NCBI GenBank assembly: GCA_002327225.1
Contig: DCUN01000098.1
Coordinates: forward strand, 46,323 to 58,064
DNA from: Desulfobulbaceae bacterium UBA2213
Lineage (GTDB): Bacteria > Desulfobacterota > Desulfobulbia > Desulfobulbales > Desulfocapsaceae
Reading direction: 5' to 3'
DNA length: 11,742 nucleotides
The notes below the pieces were generated by a model. That model was not told the origin of the DNA, searched no databases, and saw only the letters and a program-made list of their open reading frames with translations. The translations under genes and the position numbers were made by a program. Shown in pieces: positions 1 to 5,864 of this stretch. Every line of letters starts with the position of its first letter. Position 1 is the first letter of the stretch.

Positions 1-1
1 G

Positions 2-697
2 GCTATCACCGACAAGACCAAGGCTATTTTCATCAATTCACCCAATAACCCCACGGGCCAGATCTATTCACAGGACTCTCTGAACGGGCTTGGCAAACTA
101 CTGGAGTCAGCCGGCAACAGACTCGGAACCACCATCTACCTCATTGCCGATGAGCCCTACCGCAAGATTGTCTTTGACAATCACTTGGTGGCGAGCGCCT
201 TTCTGGCTACCAGGAACAGCATTGTTCTCTCTTCCTACTCCAAAGAGCTTTCCCTGCCGGGTGAACGCATCGGCTACCTGGCTGTCCATCCGGAGATTGA
301 AGACAAGTCTGCTCTGCTGGGCGCACTCACTCTCGCCAACCGCATCCTGGGCTTTGTCAATGCCCCGGCCCTTATGCAGCGGGTGGTGGCCAGACTCCAG
401 GACGTGAGCATCGACAGCTCCATCTACACCCGCAGGCGGGATTTGTTCTGCAGGATCCTCACCGAGGCAGGCTATGATTTTGTGCCCCCTAAGGGCGCTT
501 TTTATATCTTCCCCAAGTCTCCCCTGGCTGACGATGTGGCCTTTTGCGCCATCCTCCAGGAACACAAGATTCTGGCCGTTCCGGGCCGTGGATTTGGTGT
601 TCCTGGTTACTTCCGGCTGGCCTTCTGCGTCTCCGACGACGTGATCCGGCGTTCCGCCGAGTCCTTTCAGAAGGCAATGACCCAGGCCAGAGGCTGA
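2..697 (+). CDS. PLP-dependent class I/II aminotransferase, C-terminal part (5' end outside the window)
   Basis: The reading frame is open from the window edge to TGA at 695-697, giving 231 residues of a fold-type I aminotransferase; the N-terminal third or more is missing. Family motifs seen in order are NNPTG (codons 44-58, cofactor and substrate binding), ADEPYRK (149-163, the Asp that contacts the pyridine nitrogen and the Tyr), SSYSKELSLPGERIGY with the Schiff-base Lys at 242-244, and FRLAFC near the C-terminus, whose Arg is the expected carboxylate-binding residue. Such enzymes move an amino group between an amino acid and a 2-oxo acid in the cytoplasm using pyridoxal phosphate. The substrate cannot be read from this fragment; an aspartate- or aromatic-type enzyme is plausible but unproven. 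No same-strand gene follows closely, because the toxin-antitoxin operon begins about 180 bp later with its own promoter. Confidence 0.
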   Translation, partial: AITDKTKAIFINSPNNPTGQIYSQDSLNGLGKLLESAGNRLGTTIYLIADEPYRKIVFDNHLVASAFLATRNSIVLSSYSKELSLPGERIGYLAVHPEIEDKSALLGALTLANRILGFVNAPALMQRVVARLQDVSIDSSIYTRRRDLFCRILTEAGYDFVPPKGAFYIFPKSPLADDVAFCAILQEHKILAVPGRGFGVPGYFRLAFCVSDDVIRRSAESFQKAMTQARG

Positions 698-811
698 CAT
701 TGTCAATTATGTGCAAGAGCTAGCTGACCCTTTTGTACATATGAGTCAACGTGGTTTGTACTGAATATTCCCCATTGATTCCCGATAATTTCCTTTTTAT
801 TTTACAACGCA

Positions 812-840
812 TTGACAATAATAAAAATGACCATTATTCT
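812..840 (+). promoter_or_regulatory. Probable sigma70-type promoter of the toxin-antitoxin operon
   Basis: A perfect -35 box TTGACA (812-817) is followed by a 17-bp spacer and TATTCT (835-840, four of six matches to the -10 consensus), 36 bp before the antitoxin ATG. Two short inverted repeats overlap or follow it: AATAAT (817-822) with ATTATT (833-838), and TGAAT with ATTCA at the ends of 840-857. Phd/YefM antitoxins normally repress their own promoter by binding palindromes of this kind, so these are reasonable operator candidates; binding is inferred. Confidence 0.
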
Positions 841-875
841 GAATTTATACTCATTCAAAGAACCGGGAGGGAAGC

Positions 876-1139
876 ATGCAGATAGATACATACCTGCCGA
901 TCACACAGGCAAAAGCAAAACTGCTGGATGTGGTCCGAGACATTCACGACAAAGACAGCACGATCGCCATAACAAAAAATGGAGTTCCGGAAACTGTAAT
1001 GCTTTCCATGGAGCAGTATGAATCTATAAGGGAAACTCTTGCCATACTGGCTGATGAAGATGTCATGACTCAACTCCGTACCTCCATTAAAGAGGAAAAA
1101 GACGGAAAATCCTTTGTTGATCTTGAGGATATTGCTTGA
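876..1139 (+). CDS. Phd/YefM family antitoxin of a type II toxin-antitoxin pair
   Basis: This 87-residue acidic protein fits the Phd/YefM antitoxin family in length and layout. The N-terminal part (about residues 1-55) has the typical pattern of a short strand and helix, PITQAKAKLLDVVRDI, then AITKNGVPETVMLSMEQYESI, matching the DNA-binding, dimerising fold in which the antitoxin states that a target is tolerated (KNG-P-AVL-like core). The C-terminal third (about 56-87) is a charged, probably flexible tail, which in this family wraps around and blocks the toxin. The ATG is well supported by GGGAGGGAAGC directly upstream. The stop codon overlaps the TTG start of the toxin gene by 4 bases, so the two are translationally coupled. 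Its expected roles are toxin neutralisation and autorepression of the promoter at 812-840. The exact subfamily (YefM, Phd or RelB-like) is not certain. Confidence 0.
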   Translation: MQIDTYLPITQAKAKLLDVVRDIHDKDSTIAITKNGVPETVMLSMEQYESIRETLAILADEDVMTQLRTSIKEEKDGKSFVDLEDIA

Positions 1140-1417
1140 GCTATCGCATTCAACTCGCTCCCACCGCTGCTGAAGCTTTTACCAGTCTTCATCCCGAAAT
1201 CCGCAAGCAGCTCAGGGCCGGCATGAAGGACCTGGCAGAAAGCCCTTATGCCGGCAAAATCCTGCAAAATGAGCTCTCAGAATTTCTGACATACAGAATA
1301 AAGCGCTATCGTATAATCTACAAAATTGATTCTGTCGGGAAACTGATCAAGATCTACATGATTGGACACAGGGCTGATATTTACGATCTGTTTTCACTGT
1401 TTGTTCATAAACGATAG
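1136..1417 (+). CDS. RelE/ParE superfamily toxin (probable ribosome-dependent mRNA interferase)
   Basis: The 93-residue basic protein has the RelE/ParE fold signature: an N-terminal strand (YRIQLAPTAAEAF), two helices (LHPEIRKQLRAGMKDLAESPYAG), then the antiparallel sheet with LTYRIKRYRIIYKID and a final IYMIGHRADIYDLF. The YRIKRYRIIY and GHR motifs resemble RelE proteins that cleave mRNA in the ribosomal A site more than ParE gyrase poisons, but sequence alone does not separate these activities. The start is TTG at 1136-1138, embedded in TTGA with the antitoxin stop. GAGG at 1125-1128 gives it a ribosome-binding site inside the antitoxin gene. A weak TTG start and coupling would keep toxin yield below antitoxin. 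No frameshift or stop is visible, so the pair looks intact. Confidence 0.
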   Translation: MSYRIQLAPTAAEAFTSLHPEIRKQLRAGMKDLAESPYAGKILQNELSEFLTYRIKRYRIIYKIDSVGKLIKIYMIGHRADIYDLFSLFVHKR

Positions 1418-1608
1418 GAGACGAAAGGAGTTTTTAAACATAACCCAGCTCCTCGGTGATGGCTGGCCTTAATCGGCGACCAAAACAATTTCACAACTGA
1501 TAATACAAGACATGTCACCCAATCCACTGACGACGGGTTGCAGGAGGATAAGCGAAAAAACGTGGATGTACCCGATGAGATGATGTTGAATATTGTTGGA
1601 TGTTATAT
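1418..1608. other. Intergenic stretch with no gene recognised
   Basis: Between the toxin stop and the REPIN I see no convincing reading frame. Short frames that begin near AGGAGG (around 1541) end within a few codons or have poor spacing. The stretch may be decayed DNA that separates the toxin-antitoxin module from the mobile-element debris. Confidence 0.
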
Positions 1609-1688
1609 GTAGGAGCCCGGCCCTCCGGGCGATACGGGGCGACCATTTTCCCATGCCGCCCCTATCGCTCACAGGGGAGAGCTCCTAC
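1609..1688. repeat. REPIN-like palindromic repeat (two inverted REP sequences with a GTAG head)
   Basis: The 80-bp unit starts GTAGGAGC (1609-1616) and ends GCTCCTAC (1681-1688). Each half read inward has the same plan: GTAGGAGC, a variable stretch, then CGATA and a GGGGCG block. The left half contains a perfect small hairpin, GCCCGG-CCCT-CCGGGC. The right half, read on the minus strand, is GTAGGAGC, TCTCCCCTGTGAG, CGATAGGGGCGGC, with a looser stem. A GTAG tetranucleotide 5' to a hairpin, with two copies head to head, is the known design of REPINs mobilised in trans by RAYT (IS200-like Y1) transposases. A RAYT remnant begins 10 bp to the right, which supports the assignment. Copy number in the genome is unknown. 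Confidence 0.
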
Positions 1689-1697
1689 AAAAATAAA

Positions 1698-1830
1698 GGG
1701 GGTCAGAGTAAATTTAAATCTTGCCTCAAAATATGATAAAGCATAATCTCACATATGGACAATTTTTCTAAACCTTATTGAGGATAGAATGGCTCGACTC
1801 TCAAGAATATCCTTTTTATTTCTGACCCCC
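1698..1830 (+). mobile_element. Internally deleted RAYT/IS200-like element (MITE-like remnant, 133 bp)
   Basis: The segment is bounded by the perfect 9-bp inverted repeat GGGGGTCAG (1698-1706) and CTGACCCCC (1822-1830). Inside are an AT-rich leader, a GAGG ribosome-binding site and ATG at 1789, followed by codons for MARLSRIS. That is the usual N-terminal start of REP-associated Y1 transposases (MARL/P-RI..PG..HHV). The frame then runs straight into the right terminal repeat, so nearly the whole transposase was lost in one deletion that kept both ends. GGGGTCAG ends beside such transposase genes are something I recall from deltaproteobacterial genomes; I have not verified this here. The element could still be mobilised in trans if full copies exist elsewhere. 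Confidence 0.
1789..1812 (+). pseudogene. 5' stub of a REP-associated tyrosine transposase gene
   Basis: ATG at 1789 is preceded by TTGAGGATAG, a good ribosome-binding site. The first eight codons read MARLSRIS, matching the start of the Y1_Tnp (RAYT) family, in which it is normally followed by an IPG..HH-type segment. Here the following codons come from the element's right end, and no HUH motif or catalytic Tyr is present. Only the first eight codons can be assigned to the transposase; the open frame that continues rightward lies antisense to the VF530 gene and is not a real product. Confidence 0.
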
Positions 1831-2058
1831 CTTCCAGTCTTTGACAAAATTACGGACATACCAGTCCTCAACCTTTTTCCTGGCCCAGGGGGTTTTTCGC
1901 AGAAAGACCAGACTGGACTTGATGCTTGGCTCACTGATAAAACATTGTATCTTGATTTTTCTGCCCATTTTTTCCCAACCATACTTCTCCAGCAGACGGG
2001 CGAGAATCATCTCAAGGGTGATGCCATGCAAAGGATTATTTTGTTGCTGACCATTCAT
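1816..2058 (-). CDS. VF530 family (DUF2132) small protein
   Basis: The 80-residue product contains the complete VF530/DUF2132 domain (about residues 6-70): NPLHGITLEMILARLLEKYG, WEKMGRKI-I-CF, EPSIKSSLVFLRKTPWARKKVEDWYV. The conserved SSL-FLRKTPWARKKVE block is diagnostic. Members are about 70-80 residues long and helical. They are of unknown function; a DNA-binding role has been suggested from the fold, and I treat this as tentative. The start is 5 nt after the stop of the lysine-rich microprotein gene and lacks a strong ribosome-binding site of its own (AAAGAG sits right beside the ATG), so coupled translation is likely. The last residues (GGQK) and the TAA stop are encoded by the inverted repeat and edge of the RAYT remnant, so the native C-terminus was probably altered by the insertion. 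The core domain is intact. Confidence 0.
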   Translation of the reverse strand: MNGQQQNNPLHGITLEMILARLLEKYGWEKMGRKIKIQCFISEPSIKSSLVFLRKTPWARKKVEDWYVRNFVKDWKGGQK

Positions 2059-2063
2059 ACTCT

Positions 2064-2180
2064 TTATGGCATTTGCCCCTTCTTATCTTCTTTTTTTGCT
2101 TTCTTTGCTGCCTTTTTTTCCTTCATGCTCTTCGCAGGTTCTTTCTTTGCTTCTTTTTTGGTGTTCTGTTCCTTGCCCAT
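2064..2180 (-). CDS. Lysine-rich 38-residue microprotein between der and VF530
   Basis: This short gene is supported mainly by its translation start: AGGAGGA lies 6 nt before ATG at 2180. The product starts MGKEQNTKKEAKKEPAKS and continues with MKEKKAAKKAKKEDKKGQMP. About two fifths of its residues are Lys and most of the rest are Glu, Ala and Gln. It should be highly basic and either disordered or a single amphipathic helix, with no membrane segment or Cys. It ends 5 nt before the VF530 start and lies 66 nt after der on the same strand. The spacing suggests co-translation with VF530 and perhaps a common transcript with der. A nucleic-acid- or ribosome-associated role is possible for such a peptide but is pure inference. 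Poly-Lys coding in AAA/AAG could also make it a low-complexity leader that controls VF530 translation. Confidence 0.
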   Translation of the reverse strand: MGKEQNTKKEAKKEPAKSMKEKKAAKKAKKEDKKGQMP

Positions 2181-2246
2181 GAGTTCTCCTCCTGTGAATT
2201 GTTTTTGAGTTAATCTTGATTTCTTGCCACCGAAACAAAAACGAAC

Positions 2247-3590
2247 TTATTTCTTCTCTTCTTTATCGCGATTCTTATCACGAATAACAATCTGCACCGG
2301 CACCTTGTCCAGACCCAGTCCGTCCCGAAAGCGGTTGGTCAGATAACGCTGGTAGGAAAAATGAACCCCCTTGGAGCTGTTACTCATGATTACAAATTGC
2401 GGCGGTTTGGTGCCAATCTGCGAGGTAAAATAAAACTTGAGCCGCTTGTTCTTATAAATAGGCGGACTATGCGCCACCACGGCATCCTGCAGCAACTGGT
2501 TCAGGGCCGCCGTGGGGAATTTGGCCGTAAACTGCTTGTACACCGCTCCGATCGTCGGAAAAAGCCTTTTAATTCCATAACCGGTGAGCGCCGAGACATG
2601 GAGTAGAGGGGCAAATCCGACAAAAGGTATGGCCCGTCCGATCTCCGCCCACAGATGGTCCTGTCTCTTTTTATCATCCTGGATCAAATCCCATTTATTC
2701 ACCAGGATAATCAGACCCCGCCCCTGATCCTGGGTATAGCCGATTACCGTTACATCCTGCTCGGTAATCCCTTCATCGGCATCAATCAGGACCACGGCAA
2801 TATCGCATTTCTCCATGGAGGAGAGTCCTTTGAGGATACTGAATTTCTCCAGCTTTTCAGTAGTCTTTCCCTTGCGGCGGATACCTGCGGTGTCAATGAG
2901 CAGATAATTATACTGGTCATAACTGAGCAGGGTATCCACAGAATCGCGCGTTGTGCCGGAGACCTCAGAGACCACCATCCGTTCCTGGCCAAGTATCTGG
3001 TTGATCATGGACGATTTGCCCACATTAGGACGACCGAAAAAGGCCACTTTGATGGTATTTTCCGGCAGAGCTACTTCATCATCACTTACTTTCAGCTCTT
3101 TGCTCAAGGCATCCATCAGGGTATAAAAGCCGAAACTATGTTCACCGGAGAGCGACCACAAGGGCTCAATCCCTAACTCATAAAAAGGAGAAAGCAGTTT
3201 CACTTCCTGTTCGGGGCTGTCAATCTTGTTCACCACATGAAAGATGGTCTTATTGGTGCGACGCAGCAGATCCACGACCTCAAGGTCAGCCGGCATGACG
3301 CCCTGCCGACCGTCCATGAGAAAAATAATAATATCAGCTTCTTCAATGGCAGCCATGGCCTGTTCCCTGATATGGTCCACCATCTGATCCTCGGGATCAT
3401 CATCAATGCCGCCGGTGTCCACCAGCATGAACATCTTCTCATCCCAGACCACCCGGGCGTAGTGACGGTCACGAGTGACACCCGGAGTAGCGTCAACAAT
3501 AGCCTGTCTGGATTTTGTGATACGGTTAAACAGGGTTGATTTCCCCACATTGGGACGGCCGACCAGGGCAACGATAGAGTGCGTTGGCAT
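2247..3590 (-). CDS. der: Ribosome biogenesis GTPase Der (EngA)
   Basis: Der is an essential GTPase with two tandem G domains that helps to assemble the 50S subunit in the cytoplasm. The 447-residue product shows both domains. G domain 1 has GRPNVGKS (residues 11-18), DTGG (58-61) and NKID (121-124). G domain 2 has GRPNVGKS (186-193), DTAG (233-236) and NKWD (298-301). The C-terminal KH-like domain (about 350-440) includes SPPIYKNKRLKFYF and ends in a Lys/Glu-rich tail (KNRDKEEKK). I chose ATG at 3590 because MPTHSIVALVGRPNVGKST aligns with the family start and GGAAG lies just upstream. The frame stays open about 150 bp further upstream, but that extension has no family support. The length is normal (about 435-490 residues). 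The microprotein and VF530 genes follow on the same strand and may be co-transcribed. Confidence 0.
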   Translation of the reverse strand: MPTHSIVALVGRPNVGKSTLFNRITKSRQAIVDATPGVTRDRHYARVVWDEKMFMLVDTGGIDDDPEDQMVDHIREQAMAAIEEADIIIFLMDGRQGVMPADLEVVDLLRRTNKTIFHVVNKIDSPEQEVKLLSPFYELGIEPLWSLSGEHSFGFYTLMDALSKELKVSDDEVALPENTIKVAFFGRPNVGKSSMINQILGQERMVVSEVSGTTRDSVDTLLSYDQYNYLLIDTAGIRRKGKTTEKLEKFSILKGLSSMEKCDIAVVLIDADEGITEQDVTVIGYTQDQGRGLIILVNKWDLIQDDKKRQDHLWAEIGRAIPFVGFAPLLHVSALTGYGIKRLFPTIGAVYKQFTAKFPTAALNQLLQDAVVAHSPPIYKNKRLKFYFTSQIGTKPPQFVIMSNSSKGVHFSYQRYLTNRFRDGLGLDKVPVQIVIRDKNRDKEEKK

Positions 3591-3610
3591 TTCTTCCTTT
3601 TTATATAAAA

Positions 3611-3623
3611 TCCGATAATCGGA
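3611..3623. promoter_or_regulatory. Short palindrome upstream of der
   Basis: TCCGATAATCGGA is a 13-base perfect palindrome (6-bp arms around a central A) about 20 bp upstream of the der start codon. Its place in the leader makes it a candidate operator or a small structured element in the der 5' region. No protein can be assigned. It could be chance, since the arms are short. Confidence 0.
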
Positions 3624-3851
3624 AATCTTTTCACAAAATATTTTGAGGGGACAAACCAGAGACGACGCCCAGAATGCACTCCCACTTTCAACAACCAAAA
3701 CAGAGGAGACTCTCTGCAAAACGATGTCAAAGAGAGAATACACTAAACCAGTAGATATTGCACTACCTGCAAAGAGATGACGTTTTTTAATCTCCTTGCT
3801 TTCCTTCCTCCAAGTGATGTATATTGAAAGAAATTTTCATATATTTTAACG

Positions 3852-3917
3852 CATTCTGCGCATCTTACTATTTTGAAAAATTCAAAACAGTAAGATGCTC
3901 CCCACCTAAGCAGAATG
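3852..3917 (+). repeat. Long hairpin upstream of the VWA-OmpA gene (18-bp inner stem plus 8-bp outer stem)
   Basis: The inner stem pairs 3860-3877 (GCATCTTACTATTTTGAA) with 3881-3898 (TTCAAAACAGTAAGATGC) around a three-base AAA turn, with one A/C mismatch. Directly outside, CATTCTGC (3852-3859) pairs perfectly with GCAGAATG (3910-3917), with an 11-nt bulge (3899-3909) on the 3' side only. The structure ends about 26 bp before the ribosome-binding site of the lipoprotein gene. If transcription starts at a weak candidate -10 box, TATATT (3820-3825), the hairpin would lie in the 5' UTR. It has no U-tract, so it is not an ordinary terminator. It could be an mRNA-stability element, a regulatory leader, or a site recognised by a single-strand transposase. 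Confidence 0.
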
Positions 3918-3955
3918 TAAACAATAGAGCTTTTAAATCTGCAGAGGGGACAAAG

Positions 3956-5035
3956 ATGAAACAATTAAAAACGTTTTTACTCATTTTACTTGTGGGGATA
4001 ACCTTTGGTTGTGCGCCAAAAGGCCAGGTTCTTTCGATCGACAGCAATCATCAAGAGTTGCTCAACAATGGCTATCAACAAAAAGTAGACAATTTTCTCG
4101 TTATTTTTGACGGCTCTTCTTCGATGTGGGATACGAACGACGGTGACAAAAAGTTCAACCAGGCCAAAAACATTCTCCTGGGCATGAATCAAGGCATCAG
4201 CGGCATGAAACTCAATGGTGGTCTGCACATTATTGGCGATACCACTGCGACCAAAGGTACATTAGAAAACGACAGCCTCATTTACGGCATGACTGATTAC
4301 GATTCAGCCGCCTTTGCAAAGGCCGTCAACACTGTAGAGATAAATGGCCTTACCCCCATCAGTATCCCCTTGGTCAAGAGCATAGAGACCTTAAAGGACA
4401 GCAGTGGAAAGATTGCTGTTATTGTTATCAGCGATGGTCTGCAGGTCTCCTCCGACAAGACATCTCCGGCAGATGCGGCCGCTCAGTTAAAAGCAGCGTA
4501 TGGCGACAGGATCTGTATCTACACCATTCTTATTGGCAACGCGACTGAAGGACAAAGCACCATGGAAGAAGTTGCCAAGGCAGGAGAATGCGGTTTTGCT
4601 ACTACGGGAAATGCAGTTGCCACCACTGCTGGAATGAATGATTTTATCGAAAAGGTTTTCTTTGAAAAAGTCACTGCAGCCGCCCCAGTTTCCTTTGCCC
4701 TCCATGTAAAATTTGACTTTGACAAGGATACCATCCGCCCCGACGCGCAAGACAATCTTGATGAAGTTGGAAGTTTTCTGGCCACACATACTCAGATAAC
4801 CGTCACCCTGGAAGGACATACTTGCACCATGGGTTCTGACAAATACAATCAAAATCTTTCCCAGAGACGGGCAGAAAGCGTCAAGAGATATATGAGTCAA
4901 AAATTTTCTATTGACCCGGCCCGCCTTACAGCCGTTGGATATGGAGAATCGCGACCAATTGCTTCTAACGACACGGAAGAGGGTCGCAGGCAAAACCGTC
5001 GAGTAATGGCAACCATCACCAATGGTAGAAAATAA
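3956..5035 (+). CDS. VWA-OmpA fusion lipoprotein (peptidoglycan-binding outer-membrane protein)
   Basis: The 359-residue protein begins with a lipoprotein-type signal, MKQLKTFLLILLVGITFGC, with the lipidated Cys at 19; the residue at -3 is Thr, so the lipobox is not perfect. A von Willebrand factor A domain follows (about 45-235), with the MIDAS motif DGSSS at 52-56 and later DG in VISDGLQVSS. Residues about 245-359 form an OmpA C-terminal domain: VKFDFDKDTIRPDA, LEGHTCTMGSDKYNQNLSQR, DPARL and EGRRQNRR. The Asp of DPARL and the first Arg of EGRR match the diaminopimelate-binding pair of OmpA proteins; the usual GHTD is GHTC here. The likely role is a lipid-anchored periplasmic protein holding the cell wall, with the VWA domain binding a partner. 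I chose ATG 3956, not the longer in-frame start at 3824, because GAGGGG precedes it and only this start exposes the signal peptide. Confidence 0.
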   Translation: MKQLKTFLLILLVGITFGCAPKGQVLSIDSNHQELLNNGYQQKVDNFLVIFDGSSSMWDTNDGDKKFNQAKNILLGMNQGISGMKLNGGLHIIGDTTATKGTLENDSLIYGMTDYDSAAFAKAVNTVEINGLTPISIPLVKSIETLKDSSGKIAVIVISDGLQVSSDKTSPADAAAQLKAAYGDRICIYTILIGNATEGQSTMEEVAKAGECGFATTGNAVATTAGMNDFIEKVFFEKVTAAAPVSFALHVKFDFDKDTIRPDAQDNLDEVGSFLATHTQITVTLEGHTCTMGSDKYNQNLSQRRAESVKRYMSQKFSIDPARLTAVGYGESRPIASNDTEEGRRQNRRVMATITNGRK

Positions 5036-5095
5036 AGGACACCATTTATAATGGGATTATGAGACTCTTGTAAAAGTCTACCTGAATCATTGCCG

Positions 5096-5148
5096 ACACA
5101 GTGAGAGACCTTTCATTTTACAGATTTTCTTGAGGTTTCTCACTGTGT
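5096..5148 (+). terminator. Long stem-loop after the VWA-OmpA gene, possible terminator
   Basis: ACACAGTGAGAGACCT (5096-5111) pairs along all 16 positions with AGGTTTCTCACTGTGT (5133-5148), with one G-U wobble and a 21-nt loop. It lies 60 bp after the lipoprotein stop and before the next plus-strand gene. The sequence after it (TCAAAATGATAAAAAAA) has no U-tract on the plus strand, so it may stop transcription weakly or protect the 3' end of the mRNA. A smaller inverted repeat, AGACT-N8-AGTCT, lies about 10-30 bp upstream of it. Confidence 0.
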
Positions 5149-5191
5149 TCAAAATGATAAAAAAATCGGATTTCATGACTACAGGGTCTCA

Positions 5192-5824
5192 ATGGATACC
5201 ACACTGCAACGCCTGATTGAGGCCATTAAAAAACTGGAGCAGGAACTTGCCCAGGAGATTCAGAAAAAACAGTCTGAATATTCTTACAAGATCCAAGGTA
5301 AAAGAATACGCTTTGACAGCGAGATAAGAAGGCAGCATAAACTCATTGCCACCAGAGTCTCTCGCTACCTGAAAGATGCGGATCTTCTCAACATTCTCAC
5401 CATTCCCTTCATCTGGTCCTGCTTAATTCCCGCCCTGTTCCTGGATGCCTTCGTCTCCCTGTTCCAGGCGGCCTGCTTTCCCATCTACAAAATCCCCAAG
5501 GTCAGACGCAGCGACTATATCGTCATCGATCGACACGCCCTCAGTTACCTCAACACTATTGAAAAATTGAATTGCATATACTGCGGCTACTTCAACGGAC
5601 TGATCGCCTATATCCATGAGATAGCGGGAAGAACAGAACAATACTGGTGCCCGATCAAACACGCGAGACGGACGAGCGGTTTCCACAGCCGCTACAGCAG
5701 ATTTCTGGAATACGGTGACGCAGCGGGGTACCGCAACGAACTGGACAAGGTACGCCACGCTTTCGAGGATTTACAGACAGCAGAAGAGGACGCAGGACAG
5801 AGCCAAAGACAGGAAGGGACCTGA
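5192..5824 (+). CDS. Conserved hypothetical protein with coiled coil, hydrophobic segment and CxxC motif
   Basis: I do not recognise a named domain in this 210-residue protein. Residues 1-60 are rich in Lys, Glu, Gln and Arg, with heptad-like spacing (LQRLIEAIKKLEQELAQEIQ), and probably form a coiled coil. Residues about 64-97 are strongly hydrophobic (ILTIPFIWSCLIPALFLDAF) and could be one long or two short membrane segments. A conserved-looking C-terminal part follows: RRSDYIVIDRHALSYLNTIE, then NCIYCGYFNG with C128 and C131, and later EQYWCPIKHARR with C153 and H157. The Cys and His residues could bind zinc or an iron-sulfur centre; this is inference. I recall similar proteins with the IYCGY..GLIAY and YWCPIKHARR blocks in other proteobacteria, without an assigned function. 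The ATG has only a modest upstream AGGG. It converges with the next gene, 40 bp away. Confidence 0.
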   Translation: MDTTLQRLIEAIKKLEQELAQEIQKKQSEYSYKIQGKRIRFDSEIRRQHKLIATRVSRYLKDADLLNILTIPFIWSCLIPALFLDAFVSLFQAACFPIYKIPKVRRSDYIVIDRHALSYLNTIEKLNCIYCGYFNGLIAYIHEIAGRTEQYWCPIKHARRTSGFHSRYSRFLEYGDAAGYRNELDKVRHAFEDLQTAEEDAGQSQRQEGT

Positions 5825-5864
5825 CGACAGAAAAGGGGTTTGTCAGAACATTCTATGAGTTCAG

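Noticed and set aside
107..706. Long open frame of 199 codons on the minus strand
   Set aside because: It is antisense to the aminotransferase, whose frame shows all family motifs; the minus-strand product has no recognisable domain.
1469..1672. Minus-strand frame of 67 codons across the REPIN
   Set aside because: It reads through the palindromic repeat, lacks a ribosome-binding site and resembles no family I know.
1789..2208. Plus-strand frame of 139 codons beginning MARLSRIS
   Set aside because: Only the first eight codons belong to the transposase stub; the rest is antisense to VF530 and the lysine-rich gene, which explains its Phe- and Leu-rich tail.
2655..3176. Plus-strand frame of 173 codons
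   Set aside because: It is a shadow of der, which has intact G motifs on the other strand.
3591..3743. N-terminal extension of Der to residue 498
   Set aside because: The extra 51 residues have no counterpart in Der, and a good ribosome-binding site precedes the internal ATG at 3590.
3824..3955. Longer start for the VWA-OmpA protein
   Set aside because: It would translate through the hairpin and bury the lipoprotein signal; ATG 3956 has the ribosome-binding site.
4487..4993. Minus-strand frame of 168 codons
   Set aside because: It is antisense to the OmpA-domain coding region and has no domain of its own.
5820..5850. Weak inverted repeat CTGAC...GTCAG between convergent genes
   Set aside because: The arms are short and no U-tract follows on either strand, so a terminator cannot be supported.
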